The translations under genes and the position numbers were made by a program. The notes beneath the pieces are model-generated. The model was not told the DNA's origin and did no database searches. It worked only from the letters and a program-made list of their open reading frames with translations. A stretch of 64,000 nt of DNA from positions 558,001 through 622,000 of the forward strand of contig NZ_CANMBY010000002.1 of NCBI RefSeq assembly GCF_947496195.1. Direction: 5' to 3'. Positions 54,206 through 61,343 of this stretch are shown here, one piece after another (within the stretch, counting starts at the first letter, position 1; each line of letters begins with the position of its first letter). Source of the DNA: an uncultured Polaribacter sp. (lineage in GTDB: Bacteria; Bacteroidota; Bacteroidia; Flavobacteriales; Flavobacteriaceae).

Positions 54206-55456
54206 TTATTGAGCTATCTTATTCGTATTTGGTCGAGTATTTTTATCAGCAAACTTTTGTTTCAAAATTGACATATCATCACTTACTTTTCTGTCCAATA
54301 TTTTAGCATAATGCTGTGTCGTTTTAAGTGATTTATGACCTAACATTTTACTTACAGATTCCATTGGCACACCATTAGAGAGTGTTACGGTAGTTGCAAA
54401 CGTATGGCGAGCTAAATGGGTGGTTAAGTTTTTATTGATACCACACAAGTCTGCTATCTCTTTTAAATAGGCATTAGACTTTTGATTGCTTAATACTGGA
54501 AGCAACACACTTTTTGTAACTGCTTCTGGATGGTTCTCGTATTTCTTTATAATCTCTAAAGCAGTTGGAAGTAGTGGAATATTACTGCGTGTATCGGTTT
54601 TAGTACGCTTTGTCTTTATCCACTTATCGCCATCAATACCAAATACCAAATTATCTTTTGATAGCTTCTTAACGTCGCTATACGCTAATCCTGTAAAGCA
54701 ACAGAATATAAAAATGTCTCTTACTTGGTCTAAACGATTGGTGTGCAATTCTTTTTCGAGCATTGTTTGTATTTCTTCTTCTGAAAGATATTGACGTTCT
54801 ACTTCTTTTAAACGTACTTTATAATTTAGAAATGGGTCTTTTTTAATCCAATCGTTTGCTATGGCAATACGTACAATCTTTTTAAAGTTCTTGATGTATT
54901 TTATAGTACTGTTATGTCCGCAGTTTCTAACGGTTTTTAAATAGAACTCAAAATCTGTAATATACTTGTGGTCTATTCTGTTTGCAGGTATATCGCTTAC
55001 ATTGTATTGATGTTGCATAAACTCTTGTAGATGTTTACATACGGTTTTATAACGCTCTAAAGTTCCTGCCGAAAACTCTCTACCAACTAATTTTTCAACT
55101 TGCTTGTTGTGATTTTTAAAGATGGTTATGAGTGTTCTTTGTTTTTCCTCAACGCCTAAAAACTTATTTTTAAGGGTTTCGGTTGTAACCTCTTTGTTAT
55201 CTTGAATTAAGTCTCTTTGGCTTTGATATACTTTTGTAGTTAGTGAATCTAAATAGGCATTTAGTTCTCGTATATCTTCTGTTCTTCCGATAGCTTTATT
55301 GGCTTCAACGCTCCATTTCTCAATCTCAATGGTACGTTTTGTACTTATCTCTGTACGCTTACCATCTATGGTAATACGTAGGTAAATAGGGCATTTGCCC
55401 TGTGCATCTACTTTACTCTTTTTTAAGTAGAATAATAATCCAAATGTTTTGTTCAT
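54206..55456 (-). CDS. Tyrosine recombinase (integrase) of the element
   Basis: A 416-residue Bacteroidota-type site-specific integrase. An Arm DNA-binding region covers about residues 1-90 (LKKSKVDAQGKCPIYLRITIDGKRTEIST), a SAM-like core-binding domain about 108-205, and the catalytic domain about 215-400. Catalytic residues seen: His347-x-x-Arg350 (THLARHTFA), His374 (LGHKSLKTT) and the nucleophile Tyr383 (HYAKI). The usual Arg I position in TGLAYSD is Ala258, as reported for IntDOT-type integrases, which lack that Arg. It lies 236 bases from tRNA-Ser and reads away from it. A GGTGACC heptamer sits 3 bases before its start codon (55460-55466). Confidence 0.93.
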   Translation of the reverse strand: MNKTFGLLFYLKKSKVDAQGKCPIYLRITIDGKRTEISTKRTIEIEKWSVEANKAIGRTEDIRELNAYLDSLTTKVYQSQRDLIQDNKEVTTETLKNKFLGVEEKQRTLITIFKNHNKQVEKLVGREFSAGTLERYKTVCKHLQEFMQHQYNVSDIPANRIDHKYITDFEFYLKTVRNCGHNSTIKYIKNFKKIVRIAIANDWIKKDPFLNYKVRLKEVERQYLSEEEIQTMLEKELHTNRLDQVRDIFIFCCFTGLAYSDVKKLSKDNLVFGIDGDKWIKTKRTKTDTRSNIPLLPTALEIIKKYENHPEAVTKSVLLPVLSNQKSNAYLKEIADLCGINKNLTTHLARHTFATTVTLSNGVPMESVSKMLGHKSLKTTQHYAKILDRKVSDDMSILKQKFADKNTRPNTNKIAQ

Positions 55457-55459
55457 TCT

Positions 55460-55592
55460 GGTGACCTTTAATTATACATTAATTTACAAAATTTCGAGGT
55501 CTTTTAATTGATATATTATTCTGATTTATAAACAGTTATAAACAATTAGGTGACCTAATTAAGGTTATAAAAAGGTCACCTAATAGGTCACC
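55460..55592. repeat. Cluster of GGTCACC heptamers, putative integrase arm sites (right end)
   Basis: Four heptamers: GGTGACC (inverted) at 55460-55466 and 55549-55555, and GGTCACC at 55574-55580 and 55586-55592. The last two, with 5 bases between, form the 19-base unit identical to 34289-34307. Confidence 0.72.
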
Positions 55593-55631
55593 AACAGAAT
55601 GGTTTTTAATACATATTTTGATGTTTTGGGT

Positions 55632-55671
55632 AAAATAAAAAGTCCCATAAACATTGAGTTTACAGGACTTT
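55632..55671 (-). terminator. Terminator beside tRNA-Ser supplied by the element
   Basis: On the minus strand: AAAGTCC paired with GGACTTT, plus an inner TAAAC/GTTTA stem, followed by T-rich sequence (TTTTTATTTT). It lies 20 bases after the CCA end of tRNA-Ser and inside the element, and so appears to serve as its new terminator. Confidence 0.78.
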
Positions 55672-55691
55672 CGTCGATTTTGAATAAATCT

Positions 55692-55779
55692 TGGCGGAGA
55701 AAGAGGGATTCGAACCCCCGGACCTGTTACAGTCAACAGTTTTCAAGACTGCCGCATTCGACCACTCTGCCATTTCTCC
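55692..55779 (-). tRNA. tRNA-Ser(UGA)
   Basis: An 88-base class II tRNA. Acceptor GGAGAAA pairs with TTTCTCC, discriminator G, CCA end encoded (55692-55694). Anticodon loop CTTGAAA gives UGA (reads UCA). A long variable arm of the serine type follows, then the T loop TTCGAAT. The 3' end, 13 bases of it, is duplicated at the far side of the element. The T-stem/acceptor end is the integration target. Confidence 0.93.
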
Positions 55780-55813
55780 AGAAGTCTCATCAGATATTCT
55801 CTGAATGCGGATG

Positions 55814-55848
55814 CAAATATAGAAAGCTTTTTTATTATGTGAAACAAA
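55814..55848 (-). promoter_or_regulatory. Promoter candidate for tRNA-Ser
   Basis: Minus strand: -33 TTTG (55845-55848), 23-base spacer, -7 TATATTTG (55814-55821), the spacing being at the long end of the accepted range. The tRNA begins 34 bases downstream. Confidence 0.55.
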
Positions 55849-56019
55849 AAATTATGAAATTTTATCTTATTTTGAATATAAGACTAACAAATATCTATCT
55901 TGTTAAAAATCAACAGTTATTAAAAAATTAAATTAATTAGAAATCATCTTTTATAATTTAAAATCAAATTCCTTTTAGCTAGTTTCTTATATTTGCTAGC
56001 TAAATTATAAGTATTTCAT

Positions 56020-57084
56020 ATGTCATTTAATTCTTTTGGAAATTTATTAAAATTAACAACTTTTGGAGAATCTCATGGAACTGCTATTGGTGGTATTATT
56101 GATGGTTTTCCTGCTGGAGTAAAATTAGATTTAGATGCTGTACAAGAAGAATTAAATAGGCGTAAACCTGGTCAGTCAAAAATTGTGACTCAACGTAAAG
56201 AACCTGATACAGTTGAATTTTTATCAGGAATTTTTGAAGGTATTTCCACAGGAACATCTATTGGTTTTATTATTAAAAATACAAACCAAAAAAGTAAAGA
56301 CTATAATCATAATACAGATGTATATAGACCTTCTCATGCAGATTATACTTATGATCAGAAATATGGCCTAAGAGATTTCAGAGGTGGAGGAAGAAGTTCT
56401 GCAAGAGAAACTGCAAATTGGGTTGTAGCTGGTGCTTTAGCAAAACAATTATTATCAAGCATAAAAATTAATGCGTTTACCTCATCTGTTGGAGATATTT
56501 TTATTGATAAACCTTATCAAGAGTTAGATTTTAAAAAAACAGAAAATAATATTGTACGTTGTCCAGATGAAAATTCTGCAGAAAAAATGATTTCTAAAAT
56601 AAAAGAAATTAGAAAAGCTGGAGATACTATTGGTGGAACTATTACTTGTGTTGCACAAAATATGCCTATTGGTTTAGGTGAACCTATCTTTAATAAATTA
56701 CATGCAGAACTTGGTAAAGCAATGTTATCTATAAATGCTGTAAAAGGTTTTGAATTTGGAAGTGGTTTCTGTGGAGCAAGAATGAAAGGCTCTGAGCACA
56801 ATGATATTTTTAATGCAGATGGTTCTACCCAATCTAATCTTTCTGGAGGTATACAAGGAGGGATTTCTAATGGTATGGATATTTATTTTAGAGTAGCTTT
56901 TAAACCTGTAGCTACAATTATGAGTAATCAACAAACCATAAACTCTAAAGGTGAAGAAACTGAAATTATGGGTAAAGGAAGACATGACCCTTGTGTTGTG
57001 CCAAGAGCTGTACCTATAGTGGAAGCTATGACTGCTTTAGTTTTAGCTGATTTTTATTTATTAAATAGAACTAGAAAAGCTTAA
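56020..57084 (+). CDS. aroC: Chorismate synthase
   Basis: Converts 5-enolpyruvylshikimate-3-phosphate to chorismate, the last shared step to aromatic amino acids and folate; needs reduced FMN. It has 354 residues, standard length. [20 protein letters not shown] (first signature), [34 protein letters not shown] (FMN-site His/Arg pattern) and the closing [17 protein letters not shown] are diagnostic. A TATATTTG (55988-55995) lies 24 bases before the ATG as a possible -7 box. It stands alone, with an unrelated acyltransferase gene downstream. Confidence 0.97.
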   Translation: MSFNSFGNLLKLTTFGESHGTAIGGIIDGFPAGVKLDLDAVQEELNRRKPGQSKIVTQRKEPDTVEFLSGIFEGISTGTSIGFIIKNTNQKSKDYNHNTDVYRPSHADYTYDQKYGLRDFRGGGRSSARETANWVVAGALAKQLLSSIKINAFTSSVGDIFIDKPYQELDFKKTENNIVRCPDENSAEKMISKIKEIRKAGDTIGGTITCVAQNMPIGLGEPIFNKLHAELGKAMLSINAVKGFEFGSGFCGARMKGSEHNDIFNADGSTQSNLSGGIQGGISNGMDIYFRVAFKPVATIMSNQQTINSKGEETEIMGKGRHDPCVVPRAVPIVEAMTALVLADFYLLNRTRKA

Positions 57085-57176
57085 CTCTACTCAATTTTAA
57101 ATTAGGTTACACTTATTTATCTAGAAGTATTTTAAAAATCAATAAATTATCTATCTTTAAATTTTAAAGAAGTTTT

Positions 57177-58265
57177 TTGAATTCAGAGAGATTATATTTT
57201 ATTGATATTGTAAGAGCTTTTGCCATTTTAATGATGTTACAAGGGCATTTTATAGATGCACTTTTATCTATAGAATATAGAGATATAAGCTTAACTTCTT
57301 TTAAAATTTGGAGCTATTTTAGAGGTATTACTGCCCCTACCTTTTTTACGATTTCAGGATTAATTTTCACCTATCTGTTACTTAAAGCTAAAGAAAAAGG
57401 GAATGAAAAGCTAAGAATTAAAAAGGGAATTATTAGAGGTTTTTTTTTAATAGGAGTTGGTTATTTATTAAGAGCTCCAATATTTAAATGGATTTCTGGA
57501 AAGTTTACTACTTATTTTTTAGCTGTTGATGTTTTACAATGCATTGGATTAAGTCTAATTTTAGTGATATTGGTTTACATCATTTGTTTTAAAAAAAATA
57601 CCATTTTTTCTTTATCTACTTTACTATTAGGAATTCTTATATTTTTAACAGAACCTTTATACAGAAATCTAAATCCAGAAAATATTCCTTTATTATTTAG
57701 TAACTATATTTCTAAAAATAATGGATCTGTTTTTAGAATAATACCATGGTTTGGCTATGTTTCTTTAGGAGCATTTTTGGCAACATTGTTTTTTAAAAAC
57801 TTAAGTAAAAATAATTTTAAATTAATTACCATAATTTCATTTATTATTGTTGGTTTTATATTAATATTTTATTCATCTTATTTATTAGCAACAATATCTA
57901 AACTAACAGATATTCAATTATTTATGGATTCTGCTAGTTATAATTATTTATTTACAAGGTTTGGAAATGTTTTACTCTATTTTGCTCTTTTTTATGCTTT
58001 TGAAAACTATTTAAAATTTCCATTAGTATTAAAAATTGGTCAAAAAACATTATCTATTTATGTCATTCATTTTATTATAATTTATGGCAGTTTTACTGGA
58101 TATGGACTTAATAGAATTATTGGAAAAACACTAAATCCAACTCAAGCTGTAATAGGGGCCATTTTATTTTTATTTATCGTCTGTTTTATTTCTTTCTATT
58201 ATGTAAAAACAAATGCATTTTTATATAATAATTTAAGAAAGTTATTTGATAAAATTAAATCTTAA
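57177..58265 (+). CDS. Membrane acyltransferase of the HGSNAT-like (DUF1624) type
   Basis: A 362-residue membrane protein with about ten helices. The N-terminus YFIDIVRAFAILMMLQGHFIDALL holds the conserved Asp and His characteristic of heparan-alpha-glucosaminide acetyltransferase-like proteins, and FFTISGLIFTYLLL follows. Family members move acyl groups across or to membrane-associated sugars. The start is TTG at 57177: in-frame stop TAA at 57165-57167 lies just upstream, and no ATG occurs between it and the conserved first motif. The next gene's start lies 10 bases after the stop of this one, suggesting joint transcription with the hydrolase. Confidence 0.8.
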   Translation: MNSERLYFIDIVRAFAILMMLQGHFIDALLSIEYRDISLTSFKIWSYFRGITAPTFFTISGLIFTYLLLKAKEKGNEKLRIKKGIIRGFFLIGVGYLLRAPIFKWISGKFTTYFLAVDVLQCIGLSLILVILVYIICFKKNTIFSLSTLLLGILIFLTEPLYRNLNPENIPLLFSNYISKNNGSVFRIIPWFGYVSLGAFLATLFFKNLSKNNFKLITIISFIIVGFILIFYSSYLLATISKLTDIQLFMDSASYNYLFTRFGNVLLYFALFYAFENYLKFPLVLKIGQKTLSIYVIHFIIIYGSFTGYGLNRIIGKTLNPTQAVIGAILFLFIVCFISFYYVKTNAFLYNNLRKLFDKIKS

Positions 58266-58275
58266 TATAGTTTAT

Positions 58276-59208
58276 ATGATTACAAAATATAAACTTTACT
58301 TTTTAACTTTAGTAGTTTCATTACTTCTTTTAGGCTGTGCATCAAAACAAAATTTTATTGATAATTCTAAGTCTATTACTAAAGAAACTTATACTTATCA
58401 TACTTTTGAAAACAAAAACAAATTACAGTTAGATTTCTATCAATCTATTAATTATAAAAACACAAAACCTCTAATTTTATATGTTCATGGAGGTGGTTTT
58501 TCTGGAGGAGCAAGAGATGAAAATTACATAAAAAATTATTGCTTAAAGATGGCAAAAAACGGGTTTGCTGTAGCTTCTATTTCTTACAGATTAACTATGA
58601 AAAAATTAGGGTTTGGTTGTAACACAGAGGCTAGCTTGAAAAAAGAAGCTTTTATAAAAGCCTCTGAGGATATAAGTTATGCCACAAAATATTTAATTGA
58701 TAATAAGAAAAAATTTAATATAGATACGACTAAGATAATATTAGTAGGTTCTAGTGCTGGAGCAGAAGCAATTTTAAATTTAGCCTATGTTTACGAGAAT
58801 AAAATCTTAGCAAAAGAATTTAAGTATGCAGGAGTAATAGCCATGGCTGGTGCAATAACTTCAATAGAAAAAATCTCAACTAAAAGAGCTATCCCTACTT
58901 TATTATTTCATGGCACAAAAGATAAATTAGTACCCTACAATGTAGCTCCTCATCATTATTGTAAAAAAAATAAAAAAGGCTATTTGCAGCTTTATGGCTC
59001 TAAAGCAATAGCAAATAAGCTTAAGGAATTAAATACTTCTTACAATTTATATACTATACAAAATGGAAATCATTCTTGGAACTCGAAACCAATGTTTGTA
59101 TACTTTAGAGAAATGATTTCTTTTATAGATCATCAGATTTTACAATCTAAATACCAACAAAAAGAAGTTGTAAAAAAAATAAGTGACTATACATCTACAG
59201 ATCTATAG
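58276..59208 (+). CDS. Lipoprotein alpha/beta hydrolase
   Basis: A 310-residue carboxylesterase-like hydrolase. The lipobox LLLLGC places the mature N-terminus at Cys 20. The oxyanion motif HGGGFSGG precedes GSSAG (nucleophile Ser in ILVGSSAGAEAILN) and the Asp/His region (FHGTKDKLVPYN, NGNHSWNS). It is similar to BD-FAE/PNB-type esterases. The ATG at 58276 gives a clean signal peptide, while a longer frame from 58246 would overlap the acyltransferase gene. Substrate unknown. With the preceding acyltransferase it could remove or add acyl groups on envelope glycans; that is inference. Confidence 0.83.
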   Translation: MITKYKLYFLTLVVSLLLLGCASKQNFIDNSKSITKETYTYHTFENKNKLQLDFYQSINYKNTKPLILYVHGGGFSGGARDENYIKNYCLKMAKNGFAVASISYRLTMKKLGFGCNTEASLKKEAFIKASEDISYATKYLIDNKKKFNIDTTKIILVGSSAGAEAILNLAYVYENKILAKEFKYAGVIAMAGAITSIEKISTKRAIPTLLFHGTKDKLVPYNVAPHHYCKKNKKGYLQLYGSKAIANKLKELNTSYNLYTIQNGNHSWNSKPMFVYFREMISFIDHQILQSKYQQKEVVKKISDYTSTDL

Positions 59209-59239
59209 CCACTTAAACATTAACTTAACTCAAATTTAT

Positions 59240-60751
59240 TTATTCACCTTGACCTAAAGAGAATGCTCTCTTTCCATCAAACTCATATAAATTTTCTGTT
59301 TTAATAACTTCAAAACCTTCGCTATGAAGTTTAGATAATAAAGCAATTACTTTTTCAAACTCAATAACATTGTAAACAGTTTGACCTTCAGTTTTAGACT
59401 CAGCATCTACAAATCTACATCTCCAATGATCTGTACAATAGGTTTCAGGTAATCCATTAGGATATACTTTTACACCTCTATTTGTAATCATCTTAAGCTT
59501 CATTTTAAATGAATCTAAACTTGATAAAGCATCACCAATTATTTTTGGATTATTACCTTTCCAATTTATAAAAACATCCACACCCACCAATTCTTGCTTC
59601 TCTTCTTTTCTTACATATTCAGGAATTACAATCTCTCCCTTTCCTGAAGATAGTTTACTCAATGGTAGCTTTGTAGGTTTTTCTCCTAAGTTTTTAATTA
59701 CCATATCTGCAAACTTACTTGTAGACACTTTTTCTTTAGATAAATTTGCTTGATATACATCTGCTGTATGGTACCCATCTTCTAATGTTTTTAACCAAGC
59801 ATTTTTAATAGTATCTGCAATTTCAGTTTTACCTAAATGTGATAACATTAAAATAGCTGCATTTAAAAGACCAGAAGGATTTGCTATTTTTTGACCAGCA
59901 ATATCTGGTGCAGAACCATGTATAGCTTCAAACATTGCTACATTAGAACCTATATTTGCTGAACCGCACATACCTACAGAACCAGCGATTTCTGCTGCAA
60001 TATCAGATATAATATCTCCATATAAATTAGAGGTTACAACAACATCATATCTCTCTGGATGAGCAGCTAAACGTGCTGAAGCAATATCTATGATTTCTGA
60101 ATTACTTTCTATTTCTGGATACTCTAAAGCAATCTCTTTAAAGACATTATGAAACAAACCATCTGTTAATTTCATAATATTATCTTTAACCATACACGTC
60201 ACTTTTTTTCTACCATAAGCTTTAGCATACTCAAAAGCATATCTTACAATTTTTTCGCAACCAGGTCTTGTAATTAACTTTAAACACTGTACAACATCTT
60301 GTGTTTGTTGATGCTCTATACCTGCATATAAATCTTCTTCATTTTCCCTTACAATAACCACATCCATTTCTGGAAAGTTTGTTTCTACATAAGGAGCATA
60401 TGCACTTACAGGTCTAACATTAGCAAATAAACCTAAAGACTTACGTAAAGTAACATTTAAACTTTTGTATCCTTTTCCTTGAGGTGTTGTAATAGGAGCT
60501 TTTAAAATGATTTTATTTTGATTGATGGTTTCCCAAGCACTTTTCTCTATTCCAGCAGAGTTACCAGACAAATAAACTTTTTCACCAATATCAATTCTTT
60601 CTGGTTTAATATTAGCACCAGCAGCATCTAAAATTCTAAGAGTTGCATCCATAATCTCAGGACCAATTCCATCTCCATAAGCAACAGCAACTTTTACGAT
60701 ATCGTTTTCGTTACGTTTTCTTGATTTTTGTTTAATTTGAGTATTTTCCAT
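59240..60751 (-). CDS. icd: Isocitrate dehydrogenase, NADP-type with C-terminal extension
   Basis: Oxidatively decarboxylates isocitrate to 2-oxoglutarate. At 503 residues it has the homodimeric beta-decarboxylating fold: VAVAYGDGIGPEIM near the N-terminus, substrate Arg/Ser segment (SLNVTLRKSLGLFANVRP), NLYGDIISDIAAEIAGSVG and IHGSAPDIAGQKIANPSGLL. A C-terminal region of about 130 residues (VGVDVFINWKGNNPKIIGDALSSL) follows, as in Thermus-like long IDHs. Coenzyme preference is inferred from family, not proven. The upstream CAAAGAT sequence near 60773-60779 is a partial -7 match. Confidence 0.9.
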   Translation of the reverse strand: MENTQIKQKSRKRNENDIVKVAVAYGDGIGPEIMDATLRILDAAGANIKPERIDIGEKVYLSGNSAGIEKSAWETINQNKIILKAPITTPQGKGYKSLNVTLRKSLGLFANVRPVSAYAPYVETNFPEMDVVIVRENEEDLYAGIEHQQTQDVVQCLKLITRPGCEKIVRYAFEYAKAYGRKKVTCMVKDNIMKLTDGLFHNVFKEIALEYPEIESNSEIIDIASARLAAHPERYDVVVTSNLYGDIISDIAAEIAGSVGMCGSANIGSNVAMFEAIHGSAPDIAGQKIANPSGLLNAAILMLSHLGKTEIADTIKNAWLKTLEDGYHTADVYQANLSKEKVSTSKFADMVIKNLGEKPTKLPLSKLSSGKGEIVIPEYVRKEEKQELVGVDVFINWKGNNPKIIGDALSSLDSFKMKLKMITNRGVKVYPNGLPETYCTDHWRCRFVDAESKTEGQTVYNVIEFEKVIALLSKLHSEGFEVIKTENLYEFDGKRAFSLGQGE

Positions 60752-60863
60752 CTAATTGTTTATTTTAACAATACAAAGATGAGAATTTAAGTTTATAAAT
60801 TTTTATATATGTTTTTTATGATTTATATTAATATTATTTATACATAAAAGTCATTTATAAAAA

Positions 60864-60891
60864 AAAAAGAAAAACAAATGTTTTTCTTTTT
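60864..60891 (-). terminator. Terminator of the DUF3467 gene
   Basis: Stem AAAAAGAAAAAC/GTTTTTCTTTTT, loop AAAT; on the minus strand it is followed by a T run. It lies 8 bases after the DUF3467 stop. Confidence 0.8.
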
Positions 60892-60898
60892 AATTTTT

Positions 60899-61210
60899 TT
60901 AAGCTTGACCTGTAGGCCCAAAATTCATTGGAATTGGAGGTTGTTCATAATCTTTAATTTCTCCATGTTGTTGTTCGAATTTACGAACATTATCTGCTAA
61001 AGCTTTTGTTAACCTTTTAGCATGTTGTGGTGTTAAAATTATTCTAGATTTTACTTTTGCTTTTGGCACACCAGGCATAATATTAATAAAGTCAACAATA
61101 AATTCTGACATTGAGTGATTAATAATTGCTAAGTTAGAATAGGTACCTTCTGCTACTTCTTGATCTAATTCAATATTTAATTGGCCTTCTTTATTTTGAT
61201 TTTCTTCCAT
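60899..61210 (-). CDS. DUF3467 domain protein
   Basis: A 103-residue cytoplasmic protein of the DUF3467 family, with IELDQEVAEGTYSNLAIINHSMSEFIVDFINIMPGVPKAKVKSRIILTPQHAKRLTKAL as the conserved core. The function is not known. It stands downstream of rpoC in the same direction, after the rpoC terminator (61266-61315), which is an arrangement seen in other Bacteroidota. The tail is Pro-rich (EQPPIPMNFGPTG). Confidence 0.88.
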   Translation of the reverse strand: MEENQNKEGQLNIELDQEVAEGTYSNLAIINHSMSEFIVDFINIMPGVPKAKVKSRIILTPQHAKRLTKALADNVRKFEQQHGEIKDYEQPPIPMNFGPTGQA

Positions 61211-61265
61211 GGTTAAAAATTTTGTTTGTTTATTGATGCAATTATATCATCTTATTAAAAAAGAA

Positions 61266-61315
61266 AAAGTTGAATTGAATAGTGTAATTAAAATTACAGT
61301 AAACAATTCAACTTT
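61266..61315 (-). terminator. Terminator or structured end of rpoC
   Basis: Perfect 12-bp arms AAAGTTGAATTG (61266-61277) and CAATTCAACTTT (61304-61315) enclose a smaller hairpin, GTAATT/AATTAC. On the minus strand a T-rich tract follows. Confidence 0.75.
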
Positions 61316-61343
61316 AAATATTTAAACGTTTACACGTTATACT

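Larger units (their letters stand above)
34216..55706. mobile_element. Integrated metal-resistance element at tRNA-Ser(UGA), about 21.5 kb
   Basis: The boundaries are a 13-bp direct repeat, GCGGAGAAAGAGG, at 34216-34228 and 55694-55706; the right copy is the 3' end of the intact tRNA-Ser gene. A tyrosine integrase lies 236 bases from the tRNA, transcribed away from it, followed by an excisionase-like HTH gene and a polymerase-like gene. A 19-bp repeat is found near both ends (34289-34307 and 55574-55592). The cargo is about 16 metal-handling genes, all on the minus strand. No relaxase, coupling protein, type IV secretion or phage structural gene is seen. The left 2 kb holds two genes of unknown function and a structured non-coding region. 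Confidence 0.88.

Noticed and set aside
34216..55706. Prophage
   Set aside because: No capsid, tail, terminase or lysis genes; the cargo is metal resistance.
34216..55706. Self-transmissible conjugative element
   Set aside because: No relaxase, coupling ATPase or Tra/VirB-like gene is recognisable.
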